The notes under the pieces: generated by a model
Told to the model about the DNA's origin: nothing
Seen by the model: the letters and a program-made list of their open reading frames with translations, nothing else
Databases searched by the model: none
In this document: in pieces, positions 26,091 to 37,700 of the stretch
How positions within the stretch are numbered: the stretch's first letter is position 1
How the letters are laid out: each line of letters starts with the position of its first letter
Translations under genes and position numbers: made by a program
Source: Thioalkalivibrio sp. ALJ3
GTDB lineage: Bacteria; Pseudomonadota; Gammaproteobacteria; Ectothiorhodospirales; Ectothiorhodospiraceae
Direction: 5' to 3'
DNA: 64,000 bases
Assembly (NCBI RefSeq): GCF_000377205.1
Contig: NZ_KB897908.1
Coordinates: forward strand, 124,001-188,000

Positions 26091-26480
26091 GCAGGAGGCC
26101 AGCCCTCTGGCCGATGGGGTTGGGCTGGCGTGGGTGATCGCGCAGGGGGCTGCGCTCCTACAGGAGTGGTTGGGGTTGGCGTAGGAGGCCAGCCCTCTGG
26201 CCGATGGGGTTGGGTTGGCGTGGTTTATCGCGCAGGGGGCTGCGCTCCTACAGGGGGCGGTTGGGGTTGGCGTAGGAGGCCAGCCCTCTGGCCGATGGGG
26301 TTGGGTTGGCGTGGGTAATCGCGCAGGGGGCTGCGCTCCTACAGGGGTGGTTGGGGTTGGCGTAGGAGGCCAGCCCTCTGGCCGATGGGGTTGGGTTGGC
26401 GTGGGTGATCGCGCAGGGGGCTGCGCTCCTACAGGGGGCGGTTGGGGTTGGATGTAGGAGGCCAGCCCTCTGGCCGATTT
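26091..26480. repeat. Tandem REP array, four hybrid A/B units plus a half unit
   Basis: Units begin at 26091, 26181, 26272, 26362 and 26454, a 90-92 base period. Each has a type A REP (GTAGGAGGCCAG, loop, CTGGCCGAT), a G/T-rich spacer, an inverted type B REP (ATCGCGCAG, GGGG, CTGCGCTCCTAC) and a second G-rich spacer. The first unit has GCAGGAGG at its start and the fifth is only the A half. This is a BIME-like cluster. It lies between a toxin-antitoxin module and the 3' end of glgB. Confidence 0.9.
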
Positions 26481-26505
26481 GGGCCTGTCCGGTAGTAGTG
26501 CGCCG

Positions 26506-28716
<2,211 letters not shown>

Positions 28717-28784
28717 ACTCGAATCACGCTCCGTGTTTAGCCGGGGTCACAACCCCGAAGAGGTTTATTGGCAAGGATGGGTGC

Positions 28785-30050
28785 ATGAATCCGCAACCGC
28801 AACGTTTTGTTAGTCGTCTGACCCGCGAGACTCTGGCCCTGATCCTCGCCGGTGGGCGCGGTTCGCGGCTGAAGCAACTGACGCTCTGGCGGGCCAAGCC
28901 GGCCGTACCGTTTGGCGGCAAGTTCCGCATCATCGACTTTCCCCTCTCCAACTGTATCAACTCGGGCATTCGCCAGGTCGCGGTGCTGACGCAGTACAAG
29001 GCGCATTCGCTGATCCAGCATATCCAGCGTGGCTGGAGCTTCCTGCGCGGGGAGTTCGGCGAGTTTATCGAGCTGTTGCCGGCGCAACAGCGCATCGAGA
29101 CGTCCTGGTACCAGGGCACGGCGGACGCGGTCTACCAGAACATCGACATCATCCGGCAGCATGCCCCGCGGTACGTGCTGATCCTGGCCGGCGACCACAT
29201 CTACAAGATGGACTACGGCCAGATGATCGCCTTCCACGTGGAGAGCGGGGCGGACATGACGGTGGGCTGCCTGGAGGTGGAGCGCGAGCGTGCCAAGGCC
29301 TTTGGCGTGATGGGTGTGGATGCCTCCAGCCGTATTACGTCGTTTGCCGAAAAGCCGGACGACCCGGCGAGCATTCCGGGCAAGAGCACCCACTCGCTGG
29401 CCTCGATGGGGATCTACGTGATCAACACCGAGTTCCTGTTCGATCAACTGATCACCGATGCGGACGACACCTTCTCCACGCACGACTTCGGCAAGGACAT
29501 CATCCCCAGCATCATCGAGCGCTTTCAGGTGATGGCCTACCCGTTCCGCGACGAGCAGGGCGCGCGCCAGGGCTACTGGCGTGATGTGGGGACGATCGAC
29601 TCCTACTGGCAGGCGAACCTGGAGCTGATCGGCGTGACGCCGGAGCTGAACCTGTACGACTCCGACTGGCCGATCTGGACGTATCAGGAGCAGCTGCCGC
29701 CGGCCAAGTTCGTGTTCGACGACGACGATCGCCGGGGCATGGCGATCGACTCCATGGTGTCGGGTGGATGCATCATCTCGGGCAGCACGATCCGCCACTC
29801 GCTGCTGTTCTCCAACGTGCAGGTGAACGCCGGTTCCACGGTGGAAGACGCGGTAGTCCTGCCCAGCGTGACGGTCGGCGAGGACTGCGTGATCCAGAAG
29901 GCGGTGATCGACAAGGGCTGCAGGGTGCCCGACGGAACCCAGATCGGTGTGGACGACGAGGCGGATGCCCGCGACTACTACATATCGCCCGAAGGCGTGC
30001 GGGTGGTGACACCCGAGATGCTCGGGCAGGCCACGCACTATGTCCGCTAG
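28785..30050 (+). CDS. glgC: Glucose-1-phosphate adenylyltransferase
   Basis: A 421-residue enzyme forming ADP-glucose, the committed glycogen precursor. [17 protein letters not shown] and [21 protein letters not shown] are the nucleotidyltransferase motifs (the [10 protein letters not shown] segment includes effector/PPi contacts); [12 protein letters not shown] and [15 protein letters not shown] follow, and the C-terminus is the left-handed beta-helix. ATG 28785 with AAGGA upstream is preferred over the frame from 28710. It overlaps the next gene by 11 bases. Confidence 0.95.
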   Translation: MNPQPQRFVSRLTRETLALILAGGRGSRLKQLTLWRAKPAVPFGGKFRIIDFPLSNCINSGIRQVAVLTQYKAHSLIQHIQRGWSFLRGEFGEFIELLPAQQRIETSWYQGTADAVYQNIDIIRQHAPRYVLILAGDHIYKMDYGQMIAFHVESGADMTVGCLEVERERAKAFGVMGVDASSRITSFAEKPDDPASIPGKSTHSLASMGIYVINTEFLFDQLITDADDTFSTHDFGKDIIPSIIERFQVMAYPFRDEQGARQGYWRDVGTIDSYWQANLELIGVTPELNLYDSDWPIWTYQEQLPPAKFVFDDDDRRGMAIDSMVSGGCIISGSTIRHSLLFSNVQVNAGSTVEDAVVLPSVTVGEDCVIQKAVIDKGCRVPDGTQIGVDDEADARDYYISPEGVRVVTPEMLGQATHYVR

Positions 30051-31782
30051 TACCACGCTGGTGCCGACTCCACCCAAACTCGATGTGGTGCTGTGCTGGC
30101 ATATGCACCAGCCACAGTACTTCGAAAGCGGCGCCGGCGAGTACGCGCTGCCCTGGACGTACCTCCACGCGCTGAAGGACTACACGGACATGGCCGCCCA
30201 CCTGGAGGCCTGCCCGAAGGCGCGCGCGGTAGTCAATTTCGCGCCGATCCTGCTGGAGCAGCTGGCGGATTATGGTGAGCGCCTCGATGTCTGTGTGCGC
30301 GAGCACCGGCCGGTGGGCGATCCGGTACTGGATTTGCTGCACATGGATGTGGTGCCGACGGATCTCGCACAGCGCCAGGAGATCCTGCGCGTGTGCCTGC
30401 GGGCCCATGCCCCGCGGATGATCGAGCCGTTCCCGCTGTTCCAGCGGCTCGCCGATATCGCCCGTAACGCGCTGGATGAACCGCTGCTCTTGGGGCATCT
30501 GGACGCCCGCTTTTTCCAGGACCTGGCCACCTGCTACCACCTGGCCTGGATGGGCGAGACCATCCGTTGGGCGTATCCCGAGGTACGCGGCTGGCTGAAG
30601 ACCGATACCAGCTTCGAGCCCGGCATGCGCCAGCGTCTGCTGACGCTGATCCGCGACGAGGTGAAGGGCATCCTGCCGCGCTATCGCGAGCTGGCGGACA
30701 GTGGCCGGGTCGAGCTCTCGTTTACCCCGTACGCCCATCCGATCATGCCGCTTATGATCGATCTGGCCTCGGCCCGCGAGGCCATGCCGGAGATCGAACT
30801 GCCCAAGGCCCCCGCCTATCCCGACGGGGAAGCGCGGGTGCGCTGGCATATCGAGCGCGGGCTGGAGATCTTCGAGAAGCATTTTGGCTTTCGGCCTCAT
30901 GGGTGCTGGCCGTCCGAAGGGAGCCTGAGCGAGGCCACCGTCCGTCTGCTGGACGAATACAAGCTGTGCTGGACGGCCAGTGGCCAGACGGTGCTCGCCA
31001 ACAGCCTTGCGGCGGCGGGCGAGACGGCCGAGTCCAATACCGGCTCGGCCGAGGAGGAGGGCTGGCTGCACAGGCCTTACCAGCTACAGGGAAGCAAGAT
31101 CGAGCTGTTCTTCCGCGATGACGGACTGTCCGATGCCATTGGTTTTCGGTATGCGGACTGGCATGCGGACGACGCGGTGGGGGATTTCATCCACCACTTG
31201 GAAAACATCGCTGCCGTCTCGCCCCAGGGCGGGGTGGTTTCGGTGATTCTGGATGGCGAGAACGCCTGGGAGTACTACCCGGAGAACGGGTACCACTTCC
31301 TCAATGCGTTGTACGAACGGCTGGGTAAGCACACCGGGCTGAACCTCTGCACCTTCTTCGATGTGTGCCGCCGCAGCGGGAAGAGCCGTGACCGCGGCGA
31401 ACTGTCGGGGCTGGTCGCCGGAAGCTGGGTATACGGGACGTTCTCTACCTGGATTGGCGACCCGGACAAGAACCGGGGCTGGGACAGCCTGATCGAGGCC
31501 CGCGAGGCGGTGGACCGGGCAGTGGCCGAGGATCCCTCGCTGGATACCCCGGCATTGCGCGAACAACTGGCGATCTGCGAAGGATCTGACTGGTGCTGGT
31601 GGTTCGGCGCGTACAACCCTGCCGGCTCGGTTAGTGACTTCGAGCAGCTTTATCGCCGGCATCTGGCACGGCTTTATCAGCTCGCCAATCTCAACGTTCC
31701 CGAGTCCCTGGGCGAGGTGCTGTCGGTAGGCGGCGGGGATCCGGCCGCCGGCGGCACGATGCGCATGGGACAGACGGGCTGA
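30040..31782 (+). CDS. Glycoside hydrolase family 57 alpha-glucan enzyme
   Basis: A 580-residue GH57 protein. [11 protein letters not shown] is the family motif 1 (His-Gln-Pro), LVSFT-like [15 protein letters not shown] motif 2, [14 protein letters not shown] motif 3 with the probable nucleophile Glu, and [15 protein letters not shown] motif 4 with the acid Asp. Members act as branching enzymes, amylopullulanases or glucanotransferases, so the exact reaction is open. It lies between glgC and malQ with overlapping ends, consistent with a role in glycogen metabolism. Confidence 0.88.
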   Translation: MSASTTLVPTPPKLDVVLCWHMHQPQYFESGAGEYALPWTYLHALKDYTDMAAHLEACPKARAVVNFAPILLEQLADYGERLDVCVREHRPVGDPVLDLLHMDVVPTDLAQRQEILRVCLRAHAPRMIEPFPLFQRLADIARNALDEPLLLGHLDARFFQDLATCYHLAWMGETIRWAYPEVRGWLKTDTSFEPGMRQRLLTLIRDEVKGILPRYRELADSGRVELSFTPYAHPIMPLMIDLASAREAMPEIELPKAPAYPDGEARVRWHIERGLEIFEKHFGFRPHGCWPSEGSLSEATVRLLDEYKLCWTASGQTVLANSLAAAGETAESNTGSAEEEGWLHRPYQLQGSKIELFFRDDGLSDAIGFRYADWHADDAVGDFIHHLENIAAVSPQGGVVSVILDGENAWEYYPENGYHFLNALYERLGKHTGLNLCTFFDVCRRSGKSRDRGELSGLVAGSWVYGTFSTWIGDPDKNRGWDSLIEAREAVDRAVAEDPSLDTPALREQLAICEGSDWCWWFGAYNPAGSVSDFEQLYRRHLARLYQLANLNVPESLGEVLSVGGGDPAAGGTMRMGQTG

Positions 31783-33251
31783 TGGTGGGCGAGGCCCACT
31801 GTAACCCCCTGATGCGGAGACGGCGGGCGGGAGTCCTGCTGCATCCTACCTCCCTGCCAGGAAGCGAACCGGTCGGTACACTCGGCGGCGAGGCCTACGC
31901 CTTTCTCGAATGGGCTCGCCGGGCAGGGTTTTCGCTATGGCAGATCCTGCCGCTTCATCCTCCACACGAGGACGGCTCGCCCTACGCGAGTATCTCCGCG
32001 TTTGCCGGCGATACTCGCCTGATCGATCCCCGGCTGCTGGCCGAGCGGGTCGGGTTGTCCGCGGACACCGGCACCGGGGAAGCGATGCTGGCCCGGGCGC
32101 ATGCCCGGTTGAACGATACGCCGGCGGTCTGGCGGGAGGCCTATGAGCGATTCTGCCAGGAGCAGGGGCCGGTCTGGCTGGACGACTATGCGCGCTTCGT
32201 GGCGATCCGCGCACGCGAGCAGGATCGGCCCTGGTGGGAATGGTCGCCGGAGTTGCGCGATCGCGATCCGGATGCCCTGGAACGGGTCGAGGAGGAGGCG
32301 CGCGAAGAGCTGGAGCGCGTGCGCTTTTCCCAGTTCGTGTTTTTCGACCAGTGGCACGACCTGCGCCGTCAGGCGGCCGATTTGGGCATTCTGATCCTGG
32401 GCGATATGCCGATCTTCGTCGCGCATGATTCGGCCGATGTCTGGGCTCATCGCGACCTGTTCGACCTGGACGAGACGGGGCACCCGGTCACCGTGGCGGG
32501 GGTTCCCCCCGACTACTTCTCCGAGACCGGGCAGCGCTGGGGCAATCCCCATTATCGCTGGGACCGCCTGGAGGAGACCGGCTACCGCTGGTGGGTCGAG
32601 CGCATGCGCTGGGTGCTTCAGACGGTGGATGCGGTGCGCATCGACCATTTTCGAGGCTTCGAGGCGAGTTGGGGGATCCCGGCCGAAGAGTCCGATGCGA
32701 CCAACGGGCGCTGGGTGCCGGGCCCGGGCGAGCCGTTTTTCCGCCGGTTGCAGGACGAGCTGGGTACGCTGCCGTTGCTGGCGGAGGACCTCGGCGTGAT
32801 CACCGCCGAGGTGACGGCGCTGCGCCAGCATTTCGACCTGCCGGGCATGCGCATCCTGCAGTTCGCCTTCGAGGGCGGCTGGGACAACCCGTATCTGCCG
32901 GACAACCACGACGAGGCCAGCGCCGTTTATACCGGGACGCACGACAACGACACCACGCTGGGCTGGTTTTACTCGCTCTCTGCCGAGATGCAGGCGCATG
33001 TGATCAATACGCTGAACGAGGGCGGTGCCGAGGAGATGCCGTGGCCGCTGATCCGTGCCGCCTATCGTTCCGTGGCGCAGCTGGCCATTGTCCCCATGCA
33101 GGACGCGCTCGCCCTCGACGCACGAGCCCGCATGAATCGTCCCGGCACGATGGACGATGGCAACTGGCGCTGGCGCTTCTCCTGGAAGCAGGTGCCTGAG
33201 GGCCGCGCCGCCGAACTGCAGGCCCTGGCGCGCGAAACGAATCGGTTGTAG
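31782..33251 (+). CDS. malQ: 4-alpha-glucanotransferase (amylomaltase)
   Basis: A 489-residue GH77 enzyme that disproportionates alpha-1,4-glucans. RRAGVLLHPTSLPG, the nucleophile Asp in AVRIDHFRGFEASWGIP, the acid/base Glu in LPLLAEDLGVIT and YTGTHDNDTTLGWF are present. It starts at ATG 31782 overlapping the previous stop (TGATG). It ends the glgC-GH57-malQ unit and is followed by a tRNA gene. Confidence 0.94.
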   Translation: MVGEAHCNPLMRRRRAGVLLHPTSLPGSEPVGTLGGEAYAFLEWARRAGFSLWQILPLHPPHEDGSPYASISAFAGDTRLIDPRLLAERVGLSADTGTGEAMLARAHARLNDTPAVWREAYERFCQEQGPVWLDDYARFVAIRAREQDRPWWEWSPELRDRDPDALERVEEEAREELERVRFSQFVFFDQWHDLRRQAADLGILILGDMPIFVAHDSADVWAHRDLFDLDETGHPVTVAGVPPDYFSETGQRWGNPHYRWDRLEETGYRWWVERMRWVLQTVDAVRIDHFRGFEASWGIPAEESDATNGRWVPGPGEPFFRRLQDELGTLPLLAEDLGVITAEVTALRQHFDLPGMRILQFAFEGGWDNPYLPDNHDEASAVYTGTHDNDTTLGWFYSLSAEMQAHVINTLNEGGAEEMPWPLIRAAYRSVAQLAIVPMQDALALDARARMNRPGTMDDGNWRWRFSWKQVPEGRAAELQALARETNRL

Positions 33252-33307
33252 GGACTTCCCGCCCGCCATTGCCAGCCTGTCCCGCATCCCGGAGAATGCC
33301 GGCCACC

Positions 33308-33397
33308 GGAGGGGTGGCAGAGCGGTTGAATGCACCGGTCTTGAAAACCGGCAGGGACTCACGTCCCTCGTGGGTTCAAATCCCACCCCCTCCGCCA
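33308..33397 (+). tRNA. tRNA-Ser (UGA)
   Basis: A 90-base serine tRNA with the long variable arm. Acceptor GGAGGGG pairs with CCCCTCC and the CCA is encoded (to 33397). The anticodon loop CTTGAAA (33340-33346) has anticodon TGA at 33342-33344; T-arm GTGGGTTCAAATCCCAC. Confidence 0.95.
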
Positions 33398-33448
33398 TTT
33401 CCCAGGGTTTGCACGGTTTAGCCCGTCGCGGGATCGTGCAAGACACTC

Positions 33449-33483
33449 GTAGGGTGCGGTTGAGCGCCGCGAAACGCACCATG
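33449..33483. repeat. Interspersed GGTGCG/CGCACC palindrome
   Basis: A short imperfect palindrome, TAGGGTGCGGTTGAGCGCC onward to GCACC, of a type scattered through many proteobacterial genomes. Arms GGTGCG and CGCACC flank a GC-rich middle. It lies between the two tRNA genes; role unknown. Confidence 0.45.
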
Positions 33484-33618
33484 CCCTGCGTCGAGCGAAA
33501 GCCCGATGCGATTCGCTTTGCTCATCACATCCTGCGGTGGTGCGACGAATTGACCCTTGTGGCGGATCGGGTCTCCCTTGACGCCGATTCCGGCTGGACG
33601 TAATCTTGCCGCCGTTCT

Positions 33619-33693
33619 GGGCGGTTAGCTCAGCGGTAGAGCACTGCCTTCACACGGCAGGGGTCACTAGTTCGAACCTAGTACCGCCCACCA
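33619..33693 (+). tRNA. tRNA-Val (CAC), integration target
   Basis: A 75-base valine tRNA. Acceptor GGGCGGT pairs with ACCGCCC, CCA encoded. Anticodon loop TTCACAC, anticodon CAC at 33651-33653, T-arm CTAGTTCGAACCTAG. Its 3' part and terminator are repeated at 56739-56840, showing that an element integrated in it; this copy is the intact one. Confidence 0.95.
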
Positions 33694-33747
33694 GCATTAT
33701 CAAAGGGTTAGGTCCACGCGGGCCTAACCCTTTTTTGTTGGGGGTGC
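33646..33747 (+). repeat. Left island boundary repeat (att)
   Basis: 102 bases identical to 56739-56840 except one base (C33717 versus T56810). It begins in the tRNA-Val anticodon stem (GCCTTCACACGG), covers the 3' half of the tRNA and its terminator, and ends GGGGGTGC. This is the expected product of integrase-mediated insertion. Confidence 0.92.
33705..33736 (+). terminator. Terminator of tRNA-Val
   Basis: GGGTTAGG...CCTAACCC stem followed by TTTTTT. It is part of the integration repeat and is repeated at 56798-56829. Confidence 0.85.
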
Positions 33748-33759
33748 AGTAGGGGTGCA
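33741..33759 (+). repeat. Possible integrase arm site, left
   Basis: GGGGTGCAGTAGGGGTGCA: two GGGGTGCA words at an 11-base period, directly at the inner edge of the left boundary. A near-identical pair occurs at 56592-56610 next to the integrase start. Two helical-turn spacing suggests protein binding; role inferred. Confidence 0.5.
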
Positions 33760-34144
33760 TGGTGTCCAAGGTTGGCACCGATGAATCCCGCACTATTGCT
33801 CGTGGTGGCCCAGATCTACCTGAGCATTGAATGCGGAGGTGTCCCGCCGTATTGCCTGGCCTTATTCCCTCTCTCTCCGCCACTGCGAGCTGAAGCACTC
33901 CGCTGAGGCATAGCCCCCGCACACGGCAGCACCGCTGGCTTAAAACCGCATGGCAGAGCGCCATCCCGGTGGCCCTGCTGTGACGTGCCGTCTCGCTCAT
34001 CGCTCGTTCATCCCCGGACCCAAAGCGGCTCCGAAATTGGGTATGACCAGCTTTTCCCGAGCCGGGTACAGGGGGCTCGCTGGATCCTGGTGTCATAAGG
34101 CCTTGCATAGGGTGAGTGAACCCCCAGAAGCCGAGGAGGCACTC

Positions 34145-34486
34145 ATGAGAAAGGTCGTATCACATCAAGCATCGCAATTGGCCGGGACCTCGCAAGACCG
34201 AGGAAAGTTGGTCGAGCGTTTAGCCCGTGCACAGCAGAGTAGCAGTGGGGACGCGGATTCTTTCGCCGCACACCTCACCGCCAACGGAGTAACTATCTAC
34301 CACCGCCGCATTCCGAGCGACGACTGGAGGCAGGTCGGCGTGCAAGTTCGGCTAGTCCTTCATCTGGAAGATGATGATGACCAGTGGATTTCTTCGGAAA
34401 TCTGGCTGCCTGCGGGGCGTCATAGCCCGGAAGAGCAGCAGCACTATGCTGATCTAATGTTCCGGGCACTAGCCGGAGCAGCTTAA
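34145..34486 (+). CDS. Small hypothetical protein of the island edge
   Basis: A 113-residue protein with no family I recognise. ATG 34145 is chosen because GAGGAGG lies seven bases upstream. The N-terminal half is Gln/Ser-rich; the middle (TANGVTIYHRRIPSDDWRQV) and an acidic stretch (EDDDDQW) are followed by a short helical end. A strong terminator follows at once, which supports a real gene. No TM helix. Function unknown. Confidence 0.65.
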   Translation: MRKVVSHQASQLAGTSQDRGKLVERLARAQQSSSGDADSFAAHLTANGVTIYHRRIPSDDWRQVGVQVRLVLHLEDDDDQWISSEIWLPAGRHSPEEQQHYADLMFRALAGAA

Positions 34487-34501
34487 TGCATCACCATTCG
34501 A

Positions 34502-34526
34502 CCCCGGCCAGTGCCGGGGTTTTTTT
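34502..34526 (+). terminator. Rho-independent terminator
   Basis: CCCCGGC/GCCGGGG stem with CAGT loop followed by seven T, 15 bases after the small hypothetical gene. Confidence 0.9.
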
Positions 34527-35458
34527 GTGGGCAACCCTCCGTACTTAGTGCCGAATTGGCTTCGTCCCTGACCGTCGAGTCACAGGGATGAGTAATCACG
34601 TGATAGTGGTCACCCCGATGGGGTGGCTGTCCGTCTTATCTCCCTGGCGTTGAGCCGCAGGTAGCGCTGGGTCCAGTGCATTCGATGACTCAGGGTGGTT
34701 CGTCCGCCACGATGCGCCAGCAGGCGTGTCCAGGCACCGCTGATGTGATGACACCCCTGATCGGAGTGCACCACCAGGACCGGTCCAGGCTGCTGGCTCT
34801 GCTGCGTCATACGCAGCGTAATGTAGGCCAGCTCGGATTCCAGTGGTCGGATCATGGGCCGCTCACCATCCTGCGGGGCATATGTTCAGCATCGCCGCAG
34901 CCGATGTCGTTCACCGCCACCGGTGGGGTGTCATGGCGCTGCATCGGAGCCATGAACGCTCGGTTCTATGCTAGGCACCACTCCTGTTCCCCCATCTCAG
35001 GCGCGAGTCCGAAAGTCCGATGCTTACGCCCTTCGTAGCGCTTCGACCCAAGGGGCAGTGCAAGTATCGTGCTTGAGTCTGGGTCGAGAGGGGGTGTTTT
35101 TGAGGATTCTGTGGATTCTGAGCGCTGTGGTGGAATCTGAATGGCTGGGATTGTGACCCCATCCAGGATGAGTGGTGTTCAGCTTATGGCTAGGCGGCGT
35201 TGATGTGGAATGGATGGCTGAAATGGGGGTAACAGCCTCCTCGGATTACAGCTAGGTCAGGTGACCCTGAAGGATCTTCCACCCCCTTCTGGTTGGGGGT
35301 GACCCCTCTCTGTCGGTAGGGCGGTTAAAATAGGGCAGGCTTATAAATGTGCCAACCATAAACTGGCCACAATATCCTCAAAATACACAATCTATGCCGC
35401 TGCTTGTGATCCCTTCGGGGTAGCTACCAGCGGCCTTTCGGCAGGAGAAGAGGCCAAA
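34527..35458. other. Intergenic region with a decayed transposase
   Basis: About 930 bases with no intact gene. It holds an IS3-type transposase remnant (annotated) and a CACCCCC/GGGGGTG hairpin at 35280-35301. Otherwise nothing is recognisable; the region probably accumulated through insertion and decay. Confidence 0.6.
34610..34900 (-). pseudogene. IS3-family transposase (OrfB) remnant
   Basis: An 81-residue frame (34610-34855) reads PLESELAYITLRM, then QPGPVLVVHSDQGCHH and SGAWTRLLAHRG, which follows the DDE integrase core of IS3 OrfB. Just upstream in another frame is PRRMVSGP, matching the preceding RRIVGW-type segment, so a frameshift separates the two. The downstream signature (MSRKGNC-like) is decayed. 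No ends were found; this is a short remnant. Confidence 0.55.
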
Positions 35459-35491
35459 GCTAAAACGGCTGGTACCTCAAGGCACCAGCCG
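35459..35491 (-). terminator. Terminator of the DUF3987 gene
   Basis: Read on the minus strand: CGGCTGGT/ACCAGCCG stem followed by TTTTAG and CTTT, 24 bases after the stop of the minus-strand gene. Confidence 0.75.
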
Positions 35492-35514
35492 CGGATCGTA
35501 GGCCTCAGGCCGAG

Positions 35515-37041
35515 CTACTGGCCAAGGAATATCGGGTTGACCTCAAACTGGACGGAGCGACGCCCAGCGCCCCTCTGGCCCGTTTCTAATCGCCGAATAT
35601 AACCCCGTTCCTCGAGCACCATGAGAGGCTTTTCGAGCTCTCGGGACTCCTTGAAGGATGCCCTCAAGGCCTGGTGAACATCCCGTTGTGTGAACGTCTC
35701 AAGCTTCTGTTTCGAGATCCAGCCCCAAACGCGTGTCGCGGCACCTCTCGGGCTTTTGTTATCTGTTGTGTCCAGCACCGCCAAGCTATGTTGGTAGAAG
35801 GTTCGCATCATGGAGATGGCGCACTGCATGGTTTTCAAGGAGACATCAACCTTTGATGGACTTCGATGGGCATGTTCGAGCGCATGCAGCACGCCAGCGA
35901 TTCGTGCTGTCGCGCCTGGCGCCTTACCCGCCCAGTCTTGCGCGTGTTCCGCCAGTTCGTCCGGCCGCATGTCGTGCTCGATCTCAAGGGCGAACTGCCG
36001 AAGCTCCACCCGGGCCTCATCCGCGATTGTTAGCGTCCACGAGCCTTGGTTGGTGTCTTCTTCGCAGTCAAGGATTGCCTCAACTGCCGCCTCGAAATCG
36101 ATCTTGGCTTGTTGATCCAATGGTACTTCAACCAATTGCCTGTATCCCAAGGTGCTTTTCGGTTGCAGGTACAGGAAGCGAGCCAGCAGTCCTCGATCAC
36201 GGAAGTCGTCCAATCCGGATAGGCTTTCGAGAATCGAAGGTTGTGGTGTGACGCAGATCGTTACGAGGGGCTCGGAAAGCAATACGGAGTCCCTGCCGAC
36301 CCTGTGGACCTGTTCAGCATCCCCTGAGTGACTCTTCAGCATCAAGTCGAGGTTTGGGGTTCCGCGCTGGTATCGCCCGGCCAAGAACCCGAAGAGCCCC
36401 GCTTCCGATGACATCCAGGCCATGCGCTCTTGGTGTTCCGCTAACAAAATGGCGAGCTTTTCTGGGGTTGAATCACTGGTCCAAAGGAGTGGGAGCACCA
36501 CCTCTTCCCGTTTTTTTTCTTCGAGTGCCTGGAGCTCAGATAGCTTTTGATCGGACACGTTAGGGTCCGCTGTGGAAGCCAGAGACTTTGTTAAGCGCTT
36601 TATCTTCGCATCAATGATCTGGTTGTGGGCATCGACCTCCTGCTTTAATGCCTGAAGCCTCTTCGCTTCACGTTTTTGCCATCCCACCAATACCTGTGTG
36701 CAGATTTTGTGGACAGCCGACTTCCGTTGTCCGGAGGATAACGCTGTCGCGAGCCAAAGATTCGTAGGCTCATGATGTCCCGGAGCGGTTTCAATTCGGA
36801 ACCGGCGGGCGGTCGCAACCGCCGCGACGCCAAGTAATTGTGTGAACGCTAACTCGACCGGCGTTTCGGTATGGTGAGCGATCGACTCTGCGTGGCATCG
36901 AAGCACGTCGGGAGCGAGTCGCAAGTCCATTCCGGAAAGCTCTTCGGTGAAAATAGGCTGGAGTGGCGGCCACCCCAGGGTTGGGGCCTGACAGTCACTC
37001 GTGGACCCGGTAGCCGTGGAGGGATTGACGAAGGAGGCCAT
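35515..37041 (-). CDS. DUF3987 (YfjI-like) protein of mobile elements
   Basis: A 508-residue cytosolic protein. The body (about residues 40-400) follows the DUF3987 family: LWLATALSSGQRKSAVHKI (degenerate P-loop area), MSSEAGLFGFLAGRY, SDSTPEKLAILL and VTICVTPQPSILESL with FRDRGLLARFLYL. The C-terminal about 90 residues are a winged-helix-like tail. Such genes sit with an excisionase-like HTH gene in prophages and islands and are thought to serve replication; it overlaps that gene here (37041). The coiled segment at 120-190 is long and charged. Confidence 0.85.
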   Translation of the reverse strand: MASFVNPSTATGSTSDCQAPTLGWPPLQPIFTEELSGMDLRLAPDVLRCHAESIAHHTETPVELAFTQLLGVAAVATARRFRIETAPGHHEPTNLWLATALSSGQRKSAVHKICTQVLVGWQKREAKRLQALKQEVDAHNQIIDAKIKRLTKSLASTADPNVSDQKLSELQALEEKKREEVVLPLLWTSDSTPEKLAILLAEHQERMAWMSSEAGLFGFLAGRYQRGTPNLDLMLKSHSGDAEQVHRVGRDSVLLSEPLVTICVTPQPSILESLSGLDDFRDRGLLARFLYLQPKSTLGYRQLVEVPLDQQAKIDFEAAVEAILDCEEDTNQGSWTLTIADEARVELRQFALEIEHDMRPDELAEHAQDWAGKAPGATARIAGVLHALEHAHRSPSKVDVSLKTMQCAISMMRTFYQHSLAVLDTTDNKSPRGAATRVWGWISKQKLETFTQRDVHQALRASFKESRELEKPLMVLEERGYIRRLETGQRGAGRRSVQFEVNPIFLGQ

Positions 37042-37262
37042 TACGCACCCCCTACGGTATGTTTGATGATCCAGGATCGGATGTCATCGATGCTATACCG
37101 GACGCAGCGCCCAATCTTGACGTAGGGAAGGTCGCGGAGGGCATTCGTCTGGAGCCTGTGCAAACGGGCGTTTTTCAGTGTGTAGGTAGAGACGCCGAGC
37201 AATTCGGCGGCTTCCGATTCCGGGACAAGCTGAGGTTTCTGAGGATCCTGTTCTGGTTTCAA
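37041..37262 (-). CDS. Helix-turn-helix excisionase-like protein
   Basis: A 73-residue protein: VPESEAAELLGVSTYTLKNA (winged helix HTH_17), YVKIGRCVRYSIDDIRSWI the wing. Similar to AlpA/Xis-type proteins of integrative elements, which bind near att sites or activate integrase genes. It shares an end base with the DUF3987 gene, so both are probably one transcript. Confidence 0.85.
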   Translation of the reverse strand: MKPEQDPQKPQLVPESEAAELLGVSTYTLKNARLHRLQTNALRDLPYVKIGRCVRYSIDDIRSWIIKHTVGGA

Positions 37263-37279
37263 TGATGTGCACCTTGTGT

Positions 37280-37420
37280 TGGTGCGGTACGTTCTGTTGA
37301 CGACACAAGCAGTGGAGTGTACCTTCAGTGTCTCCGAGGACCGCTATCCTCGGCTTGAAGTACCGCGTTACAGAGTTAGGATTGAATTACCCCCGGCCGG
37401 TTTCCGTCCGGGGGTTTTTT
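37280..37420 (+). ncRNA. Possible small RNA with terminator
   Basis: A CCGAGGA/TCCTCGG hairpin (37334-37353) is followed by a strong terminator (CCCCCGG/CCGGGGG then TTTTTT, 37390-37420) on the + strand although no + strand gene precedes it. It starts beside the divergent HTH gene. A small regulatory RNA would explain the terminator; only structure supports it. Confidence 0.35.
37390..37420 (+). terminator. Rho-independent terminator without an obvious gene
   Basis: CCCCCGG (37390-37396) pairs with CCGGGGG (37408-37414) and six T follow. Strong, + strand. Confidence 0.8.
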
Positions 37421-37700
37421 GTGTCTCCACGCTATACATTGTCGCATGATTGAGAAGGGTAGGTTGGAAAAAAATTTCCATGGCGCTGAAAGTATTGCAT
37501 TTTTGTATTGCATGCAGCGGCTAGCTCTGGGTGGCGTTTGAGGTCAACACAGTCATTGGAGTGCATACAACAGGGGCTGGATCGAGTAACCCAGTGAGGA
37601 AACGATAGGGCGGAGTTCGGGGGCGATCCGTTCGCACATGCGGTGCGGTGCTGCAACAATGTGGGTATCGGTAACCGGGTCACACACAGGGGAGCAGGGC

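Noticed and set aside
26091-26480. CRISPR-like array (repeat period about 90 bases)
   Set aside because: The repeat contains paired palindromes of the REP type, spacers are near-identical, not unique, and no cas gene is present.
33650-34108. 152-residue minus-strand frame over tRNA-Val and its flank
   Set aside because: It reads through the tRNA and its terminator; the sequence GGTRFELVTPAV is the usual false translation of tRNA T-arm regions.
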